Below are positions 28,332 to 36,709 of a stretch of 64,000 nt of DNA, in pieces; the first letter of the stretch is position 1; each line of letters opens with the position of its first letter. The notes beneath the pieces are model-generated. The model saw only the letters and a program-made list of their open reading frames with translations. It was not told where the DNA came from and made no database searches. Source of the DNA: Leisingera aquaemixtae (GTDB taxonomy: Bacteria > Pseudomonadota > Alphaproteobacteria > Rhodobacterales > Rhodobacteraceae). Position numbers and translations under genes: made by a program. The stretch covers positions 124,001 to 188,000 of the forward strand of contig NZ_JAHVJQ010000009.1 in NCBI RefSeq assembly GCF_019801145.1, in the 5' to 3' direction.

Positions 28332-28973
28332 ATGCGCAAGACATTGGCACTGCTGAGTTTGCTGCTTTTCACCACCCCCGCCTGGGCGGAACCGCTGCGG
28401 ATCACCGCCCTGGGCGACAGCCTGGTGCAGGGCTACGGGCTGCCGCAGGGCCAGGGGCTGGTGCCGCAGCTGGAACGCTGGATGAACGAGAACGGAGCCG
28501 AGGTCGTGCTGCAGAATGCGGGGGTTTCAGGCGACACAACCGCCGGCGGCGCAGAGCGCGCTGAATGGACGCTGTCGGACAATCCTGACGGGCTGATCGT
28601 TCTGCTGGGCGGCAATGACATGCTGCGCGGGCTTGAGCCGCAGGAGGCACGCGCCAACCTGACCCGCATCCTGCAAACCGCGCAGGCCAAGGGAATCGAA
28701 ACCCTGCTGATTGGAATGAAGGCGCCGCGCAATTACGGCCCGGACTACAAGCAGGCCTTTGACGCCATCTACCCGGAACTTGCAGCCGAGTACGGCGCGG
28801 TGCTGCACCCGGACGCCTTTGCCGGCATCGCGGCAGCAGCGGACAACGACCCGGCGGCGGCGCAAGCGTTCATGCAGGACGACGGCATCCACCCCAACGC
28901 CCAGGGCGTTGCGCTGAATGTGGCCGCGATCGGCCCGGCGGCCCTGCAGCTGACGGCGGCGATAGGCCAGTGA
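28332..28973 (+). CDS. tesA: Periplasmic SGNH arylesterase/lysophospholipase (TesA-like)
   Basis: 213 residues with signal peptide ending TPAWAEP. SGNH blocks: GDSLVQGYGL (nucleophile Ser), an oxyanion Gly in NAGVSGDTTAGG, GGNDMLRG (Asn) and C-terminal DGIHPNAQG (Asp/His). It hydrolyses esters or lysophospholipids in the periplasm. ATG 28332 is chosen because it starts the signal peptide; the frame is open upstream into the ybbA start region. A terminator follows immediately. Confidence 0.92.
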   Translation: MRKTLALLSLLLFTTPAWAEPLRITALGDSLVQGYGLPQGQGLVPQLERWMNENGAEVVLQNAGVSGDTTAGGAERAEWTLSDNPDGLIVLLGGNDMLRGLEPQEARANLTRILQTAQAKGIETLLIGMKAPRNYGPDYKQAFDAIYPELAAEYGAVLHPDAFAGIAAAADNDPAAAQAFMQDDGIHPNAQGVALNVAAIGPAALQLTAAIGQ

Positions 28974-29000
28974 AAACAGCCCCGTCCGTCAGGGCTGTTT
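28974..29000. terminator. Terminator after tesA
   Basis: AAACAGCCC (28974-28982) pairs with GGGCTGTTT (28992-29000). The T-run is short, so strength is uncertain; it may also serve the convergent cold shock gene. Confidence 0.7.
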
Positions 29001-29025
29001 GATAATCTCGGTGCAGATCAGGGGA

Positions 29026-29235
29026 TCAGGAAACCAGCGCGATATCCACTGCGGATTCACGGCCGTCGCGGCCTGCGCGCAGCTCATAGGTCACTTTCTG
29101 ATTGTCCGCCAGGCCGGTCAGGCCGGAGCGCTCAACAGCGGAAATGTGGACAAATACGTCCTTGCCGCCATCTTCGGGTGCAATAAAGCCGTAGCCTTTG
29201 GTGGTGTTGAACCATTTGACGGTGCCAGTGGCCAT
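29026..29235 (-). CDS. Cold shock protein (CspA family)
   Basis: 69-residue single cold shock domain with RNP1 KGYGFI and RNP2 VFVHISAVE, binding single-stranded nucleic acid as an RNA chaperone. GGAGAA ribosome site precedes ATG 29235. The next 230 bases upstream hold no gene and could include a long cold-regulated 5' leader, as in other csp genes; no specific structure was worked out. Confidence 0.95.
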   Translation of the reverse strand: MATGTVKWFNTTKGYGFIAPEDGGKDVFVHISAVERSGLTGLADNQKVTYELRAGRDGRESAVDIALVS

Positions 29236-29465
29236 CGTCGTCTTCTCCTAAGTCGTCTCAGTTCTCTGCCCGCTTATGCGGCAGTCCGGCAAGGTTTGCA
29301 GATGGTCATGACCGTGCCGTGAAGGGTACAGTGATGGCATTCGCGTAACATCGCCGTGACAGAATTGGGTGCGAATCCCCTCTGGTGCAAGAAAAATGCG
29401 CTGTGACGCGGGGTTCCGGGGCAGATTCCGGCGGCAGAGCGCCTAAGGGACTGTCACTTGTGCGG

Positions 29466-30038
29466 CTATAGCACAGTCACCACCGTCCCCAGCGGCACCC
29501 GCTCGTACAGGTCCACCACATGCTCGTTCATCATCCGGATGCAGCCGTTCGACACCGAATGGCCGATGGTTTGCGGCTGGTTGGTGCCGTGGATGCGGAA
29601 ATAGGTGTCGATGCCGTTCTGGAACAGATAGAGCGCCCGCGCGCCCAGCGGGTTGTCCGGCCCGCCCGGCTGGATGTAGTCATTGTCGACGAATTTGGCA
29701 TAGGCCCGCGGGTCGCGCTCGATCATCTCGTCGGTGGGGCGCCAGGTCGGCCATTCCTTCTTGCGTTCGATCACCGCCCGGCCGGTAAACTCCAGCCCGG
29801 CCTTGCCGACCCCCACGCCATAGCGGACCGCCTTGCGCTTGTCGGTCACGAAGTAGAGGTAGTAGGAGCGCGGCAGCACCAGGATCTGGCCGGGCGCAAA
29901 GTCCTTGCGGATGCGCACCTCCTGCGGGGTGGGATCAAACGGGGCAGGGTCCTTCTTGCGGGCCAGCGCGGGCAGCGGAAGCAGCGCCGCCGCAGCCGCT
30001 GCGGTGCCTGTGCTCAGCATTTTCCGGCGTGAAAACAT
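29466..30038 (-). CDS. L,D-transpeptidase (YkuD domain), exported
   Basis: 190 residues. Start MFSRRKMLSTGTAAAAAALL is a Tat-like or Sec signal (twin Arg at 4-5) ending PALARKK. The YkuD active site is complete: His150 in YFRIHGTNQ and S-N-G-C166-I-R168. It forms 3-3 cross-links in peptidoglycan or attaches proteins to it. ATG 30038 has a GGAGG site; the frame is open further upstream but overlaps trxC's region. Divergent from trxC. Confidence 0.93.
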   Translation of the reverse strand: MFSRRKMLSTGTAAAAAALLPLPALARKKDPAPFDPTPQEVRIRKDFAPGQILVLPRSYYLYFVTDKRKAVRYGVGVGKAGLEFTGRAVIERKKEWPTWRPTDEMIERDPRAYAKFVDNDYIQPGGPDNPLGARALYLFQNGIDTYFRIHGTNQPQTIGHSVSNGCIRMMNEHVVDLYERVPLGTVVTVL

Positions 30039-30206
30039 GGCCAAACCTCCGAACGTCAATTGCAACTCCCCCTCATCTTCCGGCGGCGGCGCCGAGCGGT
30101 CAACGGGTTTCGGCAGATGCGAAATAAACTGTTGCACCGGCGGCGCCGCAGGCTTGCCCCGGCCCCTTTGGCGGCTATACCGGGGGAAACAGCCAAAGGA
30201 GCCGTC

Positions 30207-30632
30207 ATGGGCGCCAAGACCCTTACCTGTCTCACCTGCGCCCAGCTGAACCGGGTGCCGGAGGAGAAACTTGGCCAGAAGCCGAAATGCGGCAGCTGCG
30301 GCGCTGCGCTGATGCCGGGCAAGCCGGTGGAGGTGGACCCGGCGACGCTGCAAAAGGCGGTGCAGAACGACGATCTGATGCTGGTGGCGGATTTCTGGGC
30401 GCCGTGGTGCGGGCCCTGCCGGATGATGGCGCCGGAATTTGCCAAGGCGGCGAAGGTGCTGGGCAGCACCGCGCGGCTGGTCAAGCTCAACACCCAGGAC
30501 CATCCCTCCGCCGGCGCCCGCTACCGGATCCGCGGCATTCCGGCGCTGATCGCCTTTGAACGCGGCCGGGAAAGGAAGCGCCAGGCAGGCGCAATGCGGT
30601 CCGGGCAGATCGTGGCCTGGCTGCGCGGCTGA
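30207..30632 (+). CDS. trxC: Thioredoxin 2 (zinc-finger thioredoxin TrxC)
   Basis: 141 residues. N-terminal zinc ribbon with Cys8, Cys11, Cys28 and Cys31, then a thioredoxin domain with active site W67-C-G-P-C71. It reduces protein disulfides in the cytoplasm; in other bacteria TrxC is part of the oxidative stress response. GGAG site before ATG 30207. Confidence 0.94.
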   Translation: MGAKTLTCLTCAQLNRVPEEKLGQKPKCGSCGAALMPGKPVEVDPATLQKAVQNDDLMLVADFWAPWCGPCRMMAPEFAKAAKVLGSTARLVKLNTQDHPSAGARYRIRGIPALIAFERGRERKRQAGAMRSGQIVAWLRG

Positions 30633-30704
30633 GCGCCGGCAGCGGCGTTTTCCGCAGAGGCTGGCAGGCAGTGGGTTTGCAGGCCGGGGGTTAGCGGGCA
30701 GGGG

Positions 30705-30923
30705 TCAGGGGGCCTCGCCGCTGTCCGGTTCCGCGCGCGCCCCCCGCGTGCCGGAACCGCCGGTGCGCCGCATCAGCCAGGCCAGGCCTGTGAGCGTCAG
30801 CATGCACGCCACAGCCGGATACATCAGAAGCAGTACCCACAGCGGCCAGCTGCCGGTCAAGGCAGCGGCAACGGTCAGCGTCAGGCTGGCCAGCATCGCC
30901 AATACCACACAGACCCAGGCCAT
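30705..30923 (-). CDS. Small two-helix membrane protein A
   Basis: 72 residues, starting MAWVCVVLAMLASL. Two hydrophobic segments (about 3-22 and 28-50) and a polar, charged C-terminus. It shares the order of helices and the motif PLWVLLLMYPA with the next gene (31086-31316), PLWASLLMYPA there, so the two are tandem paralogues. Function unknown. Confidence 0.6.
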   Translation of the reverse strand: MAWVCVVLAMLASLTLTVAAALTGSWPLWVLLLMYPAVACMLTLTGLAWLMRRTGGSGTRGARAEPDSGEAP

Positions 30924-31085
30924 CGTGCCGGTCCCCCTGTGTCCCCCTCCTCAGACAGGATACGGAGCGGCGCGGGGCGAAACAATTGTGCGAAGGGCTA
31001 GACGGGGGTGCTCTTTAGGGGTGATTGGCCCCAGGGCGGCTATTCCGAAGGTGGTATGCCGCGCGGCGGCGCGGCCGGGCGGTGA

Positions 31086-31316
31086 TCAGGCAGTCCAGGC
31101 GTTGCTTTCGGACCGGCTGCGCGGATGCTCCTGCCCGTCGGATCCGTCCAGGAGGCTGCGCCAGACCAGGACGGCAATCACAGCCACTGCGACCGCGGTG
31201 CCGGCCGCCGGGTACATCAGCAGGCTCGCCCACAGCGGCAGGCCGCCGATGGCAAAACTCAGCACTGCCGCGGCCAGACCCGCAATCATTCCCAGGAAAA
31301 TACCGGCCCAAGCCAT
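31086..31316 (-). CDS. Small two-helix membrane protein B
   Basis: 76 residues from ATG 31316 (MAWAGIFLGMIAGL); an upstream ATG at 31331 is possible. Two hydrophobic segments and the motif GLPLWASLLMYPA show it is a paralogue of the small protein at 30705-30923. The C-terminus is polar, as in the paralogue. 162 bases separate the two genes. No function can be assigned. Confidence 0.6.
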   Translation of the reverse strand: MAWAGIFLGMIAGLAAAVLSFAIGGLPLWASLLMYPAAGTAVAVAVIAVLVWRSLLDGSDGQEHPRSRSESNAWTA

Positions 31317-31450
31317 GGGTCTCTCCAACACCTATACGTGCAAGGTGGCGTGCGTGCTCACCTGCGTCACGGATCATTGTCCGGTGAAATGCGTTAGGAA
31401 AGCGTTAAGAATGTGGCAGAAATGCGCGCTGTCCGTAAAATCCGCTGTAC

Positions 31451-31825
31451 CTATTTGGAGGTCAGCGCCTGGCCGTCCTTGGCCTTGGGCATCCGTCCCT
31501 TGCCCTGCTGCAGCACATGCGCCAGTTCATGCACCAGCAGATCGGGTTTCTTTGCATCGCCCGGTTTCATGAAGTAGATGTCATTGCCCACGGTGAAGGC
31601 CTTGGCCTTCAGCTCCTTGCAGACGTCCTTGGCGTTGCCGCCCGTATGCACCTGCACCTTGGCGAGCTTGGCCTTGGAGAAATGCGCCTCCAGCCCCTTG
31701 CGCACATCGCCGGGCAGCTTCTTGCCCTTGGTGCCTTCCGGTTCGGTTTTCAGCTTCGTGCGCTTGGCCTTCTTGCCGCCGAGGGCTTCGACCTGCGCCT
31801 TCACGTCTTCCGGTTTCAGGGCCAT
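31451..31825 (-). CDS. Free-standing DUF4157 domain protein (HExxH motif)
   Basis: 124 residues, Lys-rich. The second half matches DUF4157: KVQVHTGGNAKDVCKELKA, AFTVGNDIYFMKPGD, and LLVHELAHVLQQGKG with the zinc-metalloprotease motif H99-E-L-A-H103. DUF4157 is usually a leader domain of large toxins loaded into extracellular contractile injection systems; here it stands alone without signal peptide. A Lys-rich M15 peptidase gene lies 4 kb away. Function unknown. Confidence 0.8.
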   Translation of the reverse strand: MALKPEDVKAQVEALGGKKAKRTKLKTEPEGTKGKKLPGDVRKGLEAHFSKAKLAKVQVHTGGNAKDVCKELKAKAFTVGNDIYFMKPGDAKKPDLLVHELAHVLQQGKGRMPKAKDGQALTSK

Positions 31826-32086
31826 GGGGAGATCCTTTGCAACGCTTCAATCAATACCAGGCGCGCCGGGCGCCTGAGGGGATGATAGCGCAGAGCGGGG
31901 AAAAGGCGAAGTCAGAGCGGGGCGGCGAGTGTTCTGCCTTCTTGGGACGTGAGGCGCCAGCCGCACGGCCCGCGCCTGACCTTGTGTCGTGCGTAATAAG
32001 CCTAGACGCGTTCCGAAAGAGGCTCACTGCAGCAGCATAACAACTGTGCTTAGGCGATGCGCCCCAAGTCTAAGGCCGGCATTTGT
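31826..32086. other. Intergenic region with one copy of a dispersed palindromic repeat
   Basis: No gene is seen. It contains the repeat at 31944-31983. Confidence 0.4.
31944..31983. repeat. Dispersed palindromic repeat, copy 1
   Basis: About 40 bases beginning GGGACG and ending GCACGGCCCGCGCCTGACC, nearly identical to 34332-34370. In copy 1 the arms AGGCGCC and CGCGCCT are imperfect. Confidence 0.6.
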
Positions 32087-32497
32087 TCAGCCCGCGCATG
32101 CTAAACCATTTGGAAATCCGGCAGAGACCAGGCTTCCGGGATCCGGCGCCTTTTCAAAGGTGATTTTGACGGCAACAAGAGGGGTATTGGTGTCAATCAG
32201 CCGAACACCGGAATTGATCTGCGCAGCCGCCAGTTTGGCTTTGACGGAATTGAAATGCCTGGACCAAAATCTGCGGCAAAGGGACTGAGCGTCCCGCTGC
32301 AAAGAGTAGCCGGAGTCTGACACCGTATAAGTCAGCTCCAGCGCATTACCGGCTGCAGCCCCGCCATACTTCGAAGGAGCCGAAACCAGCGCCGAACTCG
32401 AAAGTTCAGCGCTGGTGCCGGACTTCAGGCGCACTTCTTCAGCATGAACAGGAAGGGCGGCCAACATGGCCGCCCCCCGAAGCCTTCGTTGCTGCAC
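32087..32497 (-). CDS. Secreted hypothetical protein downstream of ettA
   Basis: 136 residues from GTG 32497, three bases past the ettA stop; ATG 32467 is the alternative (126 residues). With the GTG start an N-terminal signal peptide (QQRRLRGAAMLAALPVHA, cleavage before EEV) is plausible. The mature part is beta-rich with YTVSDSGYSL and one Cys pair (SLCRRFW, GLACAG). No family recognised. Position suggests read-through from ettA. Ending region is followed by non-coding DNA. Confidence 0.5.
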   Translation of the reverse strand: MQQRRLRGAAMLAALPVHAEEVRLKSGTSAELSSSALVSAPSKYGGAAAGNALELTYTVSDSGYSLQRDAQSLCRRFWSRHFNSVKAKLAAAQINSGVRLIDTNTPLVAVKITFEKAPDPGSLVSAGFPNGLACAG

Positions 32498-32499
32498 GG

Positions 32500-34155
32500 T
32501 TACCGCACAAACTTCTTGTGCTTCAACCGCTTGGGTTCCAGCGCGTCGGGACCCAGGCGGCGCTTCTTGTCCTCTTCGTAGTCCTCGAAGTTGCCTTCGA
32601 ACCACTCCACATGTGCGTCGCCCTCAAAGGCCAGGATGTGGGTGCAGATCCGGTCGAGGAAGAAACGGTCGTGCGAGATCACCACGGCGCAGCCGGCGAA
32701 ATCGACCAGCGCGTCTTCCAGCGCCCGCAGGGTTTCCACGTCCAGGTCGTTGGTCGGTTCGTCAAGCAGCAGCACGTTGCCGCCCTCTTTCAGAAGCCGC
32801 GCCATGTGCACGCGGTTGCGCTCACCACCCGACAGCAGCGACAGTTTCTTCTGCTGGTCGCCGCCCTTGAAGTTGAACGACGAGCAATAGGCGCGGGAAT
32901 TGACCTGCGCGTCGCCCAGCTCGATGATCTCGGCCCCGCCGGAGATCGCCTCCCACACGGTGTCGTTGTCGTTCAGATCATCACGCGACTGGTCGACATA
33001 GCTGAGCTTGACTGTGTCGCCGTATTCCACCGAGCCCACATCGGGCTGCTCCTGGCCGGTCAGCATCTTGAACAGGGTCGATTTACCAGCGCCGTTGGGG
33101 CCGATCACACCGACAATGCCGCCCGGCGGCAGCGAGAAGTCGAGGCCCTCGATCAGCTGCTTGTCGCCGTAGTGTTTCGCAAGGCCAGTAACCTCGATCA
33201 CCTTGGAGCCGAGGCGCGGGCCGTTCGGAATGACGATCTGGGCGCGGCCGACCTTCTCGCGTTCGCTCTGCGAGGCCATCTCGTTGTAGGCCTGGATACG
33301 CGCCTTGGATTTTGCCTGGCGGGCTTTCTGGCCCTGGCGCATCCACTCCAGTTCGCGCTCCAGCGTCTTCTGCTTGGCCTTGTCCTCGCGGGCTTCCTGC
33401 TCCAGGCGTTTCGCCTTCTGCTCCAGCCAGGCGGAATAGTTGCCCTCGTAGGGAATGCCGCGGCCGCGGTCCAGTTCCAGGATCCAGCCGGTGATGTCAT
33501 CCAGGAAGTAACGGTCGTGGGTGACGCAGAGGATGGTGCCCTTGTAGTCGATCAGGTGCTGCTGCAGCCAGGCGATGGTCTCGGCGTCCAGGTGGTTGGT
33601 CGGTTCGTCGAGGAGCAGCATGTCGGGCGCTTCCAGCAGCAGCTTGCACAGTGCCACGCGGCGGCGCTCACCGCCCGACAGGTTGGCGGGCATCGCATCA
33701 TCCGGCGGGCAGCGCAGCGCTTCCATCGACACGTCGACCTGGCTGTCCAGGTCCCACAGGTTCTGGGCGTCGATCTCGTCCTGCAACTTGGCCATCTCCT
33801 CGGCGGTCTCGTCCGAGTAGTTCATCGCCAGCTCGTTGTAGCGGTCCAGGATGTCCTTCTTGGCCTGCACGCCCAGCATGACGTTTTCGCGCACGGTCAG
33901 GCTCTCATCCAGCTGCGGCTCCTGCGGCAGGTAGCCGACCTTGGCGCCCTCAGCCGCCCAGGCCTCGCCGGTGAAATCCTTGTCGAGGCCGGCCATGATC
34001 TTCATCAGCGTGGACTTACCGGCGCCGTTGACGCCGACCACACCGATCTTCACGCCGGGCAGGAAGGAGAGGTGGATGTTTTCAAAGCATTTCTTGCCAC
34101 CCGGGTAGGTCTTGGAGACACCCTGCATGTGGTAGACGTACTGGTAGGAGGCCAT
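32500..34155 (-). CDS. ettA: Energy-dependent translational throttle protein EttA (ABC-F)
   Basis: 551-residue ABC-F ATPase with two nucleotide-binding domains. First: Walker [12 protein letters not shown], signature [15 protein letters not shown], Walker [13 protein letters not shown]. Second: [40 protein letters not shown]. The linker between them is highly charged, and the arm segment and length match EttA (555 in E. coli). It binds the ribosomal E site and gates elongation by the ATP/ADP ratio. ATG 34155. Confidence 0.95.
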   Translation of the reverse strand: MASYQYVYHMQGVSKTYPGGKKCFENIHLSFLPGVKIGVVGVNGAGKSTLMKIMAGLDKDFTGEAWAAEGAKVGYLPQEPQLDESLTVRENVMLGVQAKKDILDRYNELAMNYSDETAEEMAKLQDEIDAQNLWDLDSQVDVSMEALRCPPDDAMPANLSGGERRRVALCKLLLEAPDMLLLDEPTNHLDAETIAWLQQHLIDYKGTILCVTHDRYFLDDITGWILELDRGRGIPYEGNYSAWLEQKAKRLEQEAREDKAKQKTLERELEWMRQGQKARQAKSKARIQAYNEMASQSEREKVGRAQIVIPNGPRLGSKVIEVTGLAKHYGDKQLIEGLDFSLPPGGIVGVIGPNGAGKSTLFKMLTGQEQPDVGSVEYGDTVKLSYVDQSRDDLNDNDTVWEAISGGAEIIELGDAQVNSRAYCSSFNFKGGDQQKKLSLLSGGERNRVHMARLLKEGGNVLLLDEPTNDLDVETLRALEDALVDFAGCAVVISHDRFFLDRICTHILAFEGDAHVEWFEGNFEDYEEDKKRRLGPDALEPKRLKHKKFVR

Positions 34156-34256
34156 GTGCTCGCTCCGTTAAGGGGGAAATTCGCTGGCGGGAGTGATAGC
34201 GGATGGGCGGCGGCGGGGCAATGCGGGAAGCAGGCCTGCGCAAGGGGGTGCCAAGC

Positions 34257-34300
34257 GTGCACCCGCTGTGCACCCCCTGTGCACCGGTGGTGCTGTGTGG
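34257..34300. repeat. Four 11-bp tandem units
   Basis: GTGCACC starts at 34257, 34268 and 34279, and a decayed GTGCTGT at 34290: a strict 11-base period, one DNA helical turn. It could be a protein-binding array or simple slippage. Confidence 0.6.
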
Positions 34301-34331
34301 TTGTTTTCAGATCAGGTGCAACGAGTCCCCT

Positions 34332-34370
34332 GGGACGAGGCGCGCAGCGGCACGGCCCGCGCCTGACCTT
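34332..34370. repeat. Dispersed palindromic repeat, copy 2
   Basis: Shares GGGACG..GCACGGCCCGCGCCTGACC with 31944-31983. Here the arms AGGCGCG (34339-34345) and CGCGCCT (34358-34364) pair perfectly, so it is a REP-like hairpin element. Confidence 0.6.
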
Positions 34371-34522
34371 CCCCCGGTTAGGCGCCTTCGCACCTTCCCA
34401 AGGTCAGTCCCGGGCCCTGGGGCGCACAGTTACTGCCCAGCACATTGATCAAGTGCAACAAATGCCCCAGGCCCGCGCCCTAAACAGGGGCCAGGAACAA
34501 GGCACCTGAAGGGCAGGCCCCA

Positions 34523-34864
34523 ATGACGCAGTGGCACAGATACAGGACAGGGCTGGCGCTGGCGGCGGCGCTCTGTTTTGCGCTGCTGGCGGGGCTTCAT
34601 GCTGCCCGTCCGGTTGCGGCTGATCAGGGGTTTGCCGCCTTTGGCTATGCTGCCTCCGACATCTGCGGTTTTGGCGAGGGCGGCGCGGAGACCCGCAGCT
34701 GCCCGAACTGCACCCTGGCCGCGGGGGCTGTACTGCCTCAGTCCAAGGCGCCCGAGCCGCTCTGCCTGTTCCGCCGCACCGCAGCTGCCGGGCGCGGCGG
34801 CTGGATCGCTGCGCCGGGCGTTGTGTCCACCTATCAGGCCCGGGCACCGCCGGTTTTCACATGA
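34523..34864 (+). CDS. Small secreted DUF2946-like protein
   Basis: 113 residues with an N-terminal signal or anchor (ALAAALCFALLAGLHAARP). The mature part has ASDICGFGEG and ETRSCPNCTLAAGAVLP, a Cys followed by CPNC, as in DUF2946 proteins, which are found beside copper and heme genes. It lies 55 bases upstream of a YcnI gene, which supports a role in periplasmic copper handling. Family assignment is moderate. Confidence 0.6.
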   Translation: MTQWHRYRTGLALAAALCFALLAGLHAARPVAADQGFAAFGYAASDICGFGEGGAETRSCPNCTLAAGAVLPQSKAPEPLCLFRRTAAAGRGGWIAAPGVVSTYQARAPPVFT

Positions 34865-34919
34865 CAGCAAGCCGCCGGAAACCCCGGCACCCCTGACATG
34901 TGAAAAACGGAACTGACTG

Positions 34920-35450
34920 ATGAAACTCATGAACATCGCTTCGGCGGCGCTGCTGGCGGCTGCCCTTGGAACCTCGGCCCAGGCCCATGCCTCTCTGGAA
35001 CAGCAGGAGGCGGCACCCGGCAGCTTCTACAAGGGCGTGATGCGGATCGGCCATGGCTGCAGCGGCGAGGCCACCCTGAAGCTGCGGATCGCCATCCCCG
35101 AGGGCGTGATCTCGGTGAAGCCGATGCCCAAGGCAGGCTGGACGCTGGAAACGGTTTCTGGCGATTACGCAAACAGCTACGACTACTACGGCAAGACGCT
35201 CACCTCCGGCGTCAAGGAGATCATCTGGACCGGCGAACTGCAGGACGCCTTCTATGATGAGTTCACTTTCCGCGCCAAGCTGGACGGTTCGCTGGAGCCG
35301 GAAAAGATGCTGTTCTTCCCCACCGTGCAGGAATGCGCCAGCGGCGAAAACAGTTGGAGCGAGATTCCGGCCGAGGGCCAGGATCCGCATGATCTGAAAC
35401 ACCCGGCGCCGGGGCTGCACCTGACCGTCCCCGTGGCGCACACCCACTGA
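34920..35450 (+). CDS. ycnI: YcnI-like copper-binding protein (DUF1775)
   Basis: 176 residues. Signal peptide ends SAQA, leaving His23 as the new N-terminal residue (HASLEQQEA), the histidine that with a Trp binds Cu(II) in YcnI (a histidine brace). The GHGC, PEGVISVKPMPKAGW and C-terminal His-rich HTH ending agree. No C-terminal membrane helix is present, unlike Gram-positive YcnI. It likely acts in periplasmic copper homeostasis together with the upstream DUF2946-like protein. A terminator follows. Confidence 0.88.
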   Translation: MKLMNIASAALLAAALGTSAQAHASLEQQEAAPGSFYKGVMRIGHGCSGEATLKLRIAIPEGVISVKPMPKAGWTLETVSGDYANSYDYYGKTLTSGVKEIIWTGELQDAFYDEFTFRAKLDGSLEPEKMLFFPTVQECASGENSWSEIPAEGQDPHDLKHPAPGLHLTVPVAHTH

Positions 35451-35471
35451 CGCGCCGGTTCGCGGATGGGG

Positions 35472-35497
35472 AAAAGGGGCAATCGGCTGCCCCTTTT
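35472..35497. terminator. Bidirectional intrinsic terminator
   Basis: AAAAGGGGCA (35472-35481) pairs with TGCCCCTTTT (35488-35497), followed by T. It lies between the convergent ycnI and M15 peptidase genes. Confidence 0.9.
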
Positions 35498-35508
35498 TTC
35501 ACGCCTCT

Positions 35509-36570
35509 TTACAGCTTCCACTTCTTCTTGACGCTGTCCGGCACCGGGTAGATCAGTTTGCGGTTGTCGAAGTGGTGGCACTTGATGCCTTCGCTGTTCC
35601 TTTCCGCCAGGTAGCGCAGGCAGGTGGACAGCGCCTTGATGATCTTGGGGTCGGTGCGGGTGGTCACATCCACCGCCTGGCCTGACAGGTGGCGCGAGAT
35701 GTATTTCCAGTTTGCCTTCTTGAACATGCACTCGATGAAGCCCTTCTTGTCCTTGGCTTGCACGAACCCGTCCAGCTCCAGCCGCAGATCCTCGTTGTTC
35801 TTCAGGTAGGAATAGATTTTGCCGCGCTTCAGGTGGCTGTTCCAGCCGCCGTACATGGCGCTGGCCTGGCCCTTCTTGTCGCGCAGGCCGGAGACCACAT
35901 GGATGGGCACGCCGTAAAATGATGAGACTTCGTACAGGACATCGAGGATCTTCTTCTTCACCCCTTGGGTCTTGCCGGTCAGCTTGCCGGGCTTGCGCAG
36001 CCCCTCGGACTCGACGGTCTTGACGACATTCTCCGCGGCTTTCTTCTGGGCTTCCTTGGCCGCCTTTTCCGCCGCCTGCTTGGCCGCCTTCTGGGCGTCC
36101 TCGCCCTTCTTCTCGCCCTTGGCGAAATAGCTGTCGTAGAGCGAGACCGCGTATTCCTCGATCTCGTCGAGCAGCGCCGCCCAGCCGCCCTTGTCCAGCG
36201 ACTTGGACTTGGCCTCCTTCACCAGGGCGTCCTTGGCGGCCTTCACGGCCTTGGCCTTGGCTTCCTCCTTGGCCTTTTCGTCCTGTTTTTCCTGCGCCTT
36301 CTTCTCGGCCTTGGCCTTGCCGGGGCCTGCGTTCAGCTTTTTGATGGTGTTCTTGCCGGGATCGATGCGGTAGTCGGGCTTGAAGCCGCAGACCTCCTGC
36401 TGGAACTGGCCGATCATCTTCTCCAGCACCGGCGTCGGGGTGCCGTCGGGTTTGAGCTTCTTGATCCCGGACTGGCCTGCAAAGGCATTCAGCAATTCTT
36501 GTACGGCTTTGACGTCTTCGGGCAGGTTCTTGCCCTTGCGCCCGACGGAGGCGGAAAGCTTGGCAACCAT
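35509..36570 (-). CDS. Lys-rich coiled-coil protein with C-terminal M15-type peptidase domain
   Basis: 353 residues from ATG 36570, without signal peptide. Residues 14-80 look like a peptidoglycan-binding-domain fold. Residues 85-185 are Lys/Ala/Glu-rich, predicted coiled coil. Residues 205-350 resemble D-Ala-D-Ala carboxypeptidase-like M15 enzymes: SGLRDKK, SRHLSGQAVDV with zinc ligands His294 and Asp301, and His332/His333 in KCHHFD. Such mid-sized lysins occur as phage enzymes or secreted effectors. Host target and export path are unknown; a DUF4157 gene of similar composition is 4 kb away. Confidence 0.7.
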   Translation of the reverse strand: MVAKLSASVGRKGKNLPEDVKAVQELLNAFAGQSGIKKLKPDGTPTPVLEKMIGQFQQEVCGFKPDYRIDPGKNTIKKLNAGPGKAKAEKKAQEKQDEKAKEEAKAKAVKAAKDALVKEAKSKSLDKGGWAALLDEIEEYAVSLYDSYFAKGEKKGEDAQKAAKQAAEKAAKEAQKKAAENVVKTVESEGLRKPGKLTGKTQGVKKKILDVLYEVSSFYGVPIHVVSGLRDKKGQASAMYGGWNSHLKRGKIYSYLKNNEDLRLELDGFVQAKDKKGFIECMFKKANWKYISRHLSGQAVDVTTRTDPKIIKALSTCLRYLAERNSEGIKCHHFDNRKLIYPVPDSVKKKWKL

Positions 36571-36709
36571 GGCGAACTCGCAATTTGGAAACAGCGGGGC
36601 AGGAACAATGCCCGCGCAACAAAATTCTACACCCAAAGCGGTGTTTCAGGCAATCTGCGCAGGGTTGTGCGCCGCCGCCGCGGGTGGCGATTGATCTCAG
36701 CCGGAAACT

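Larger units (their letters stand above)
34156..34522. other. Intergenic region with 11-bp tandem units and a dispersed repeat
   Basis: Divergent region between ettA (minus) and the DUF2946-like gene (plus). It holds GTGCACC units at 34257-34296 and repeat copy 2 at 34332-34370. No convincing gene. Confidence 0.5.

Noticed and set aside
32518-34509. 663-codon plus-strand frame
   Set aside because: Antisense to ettA.
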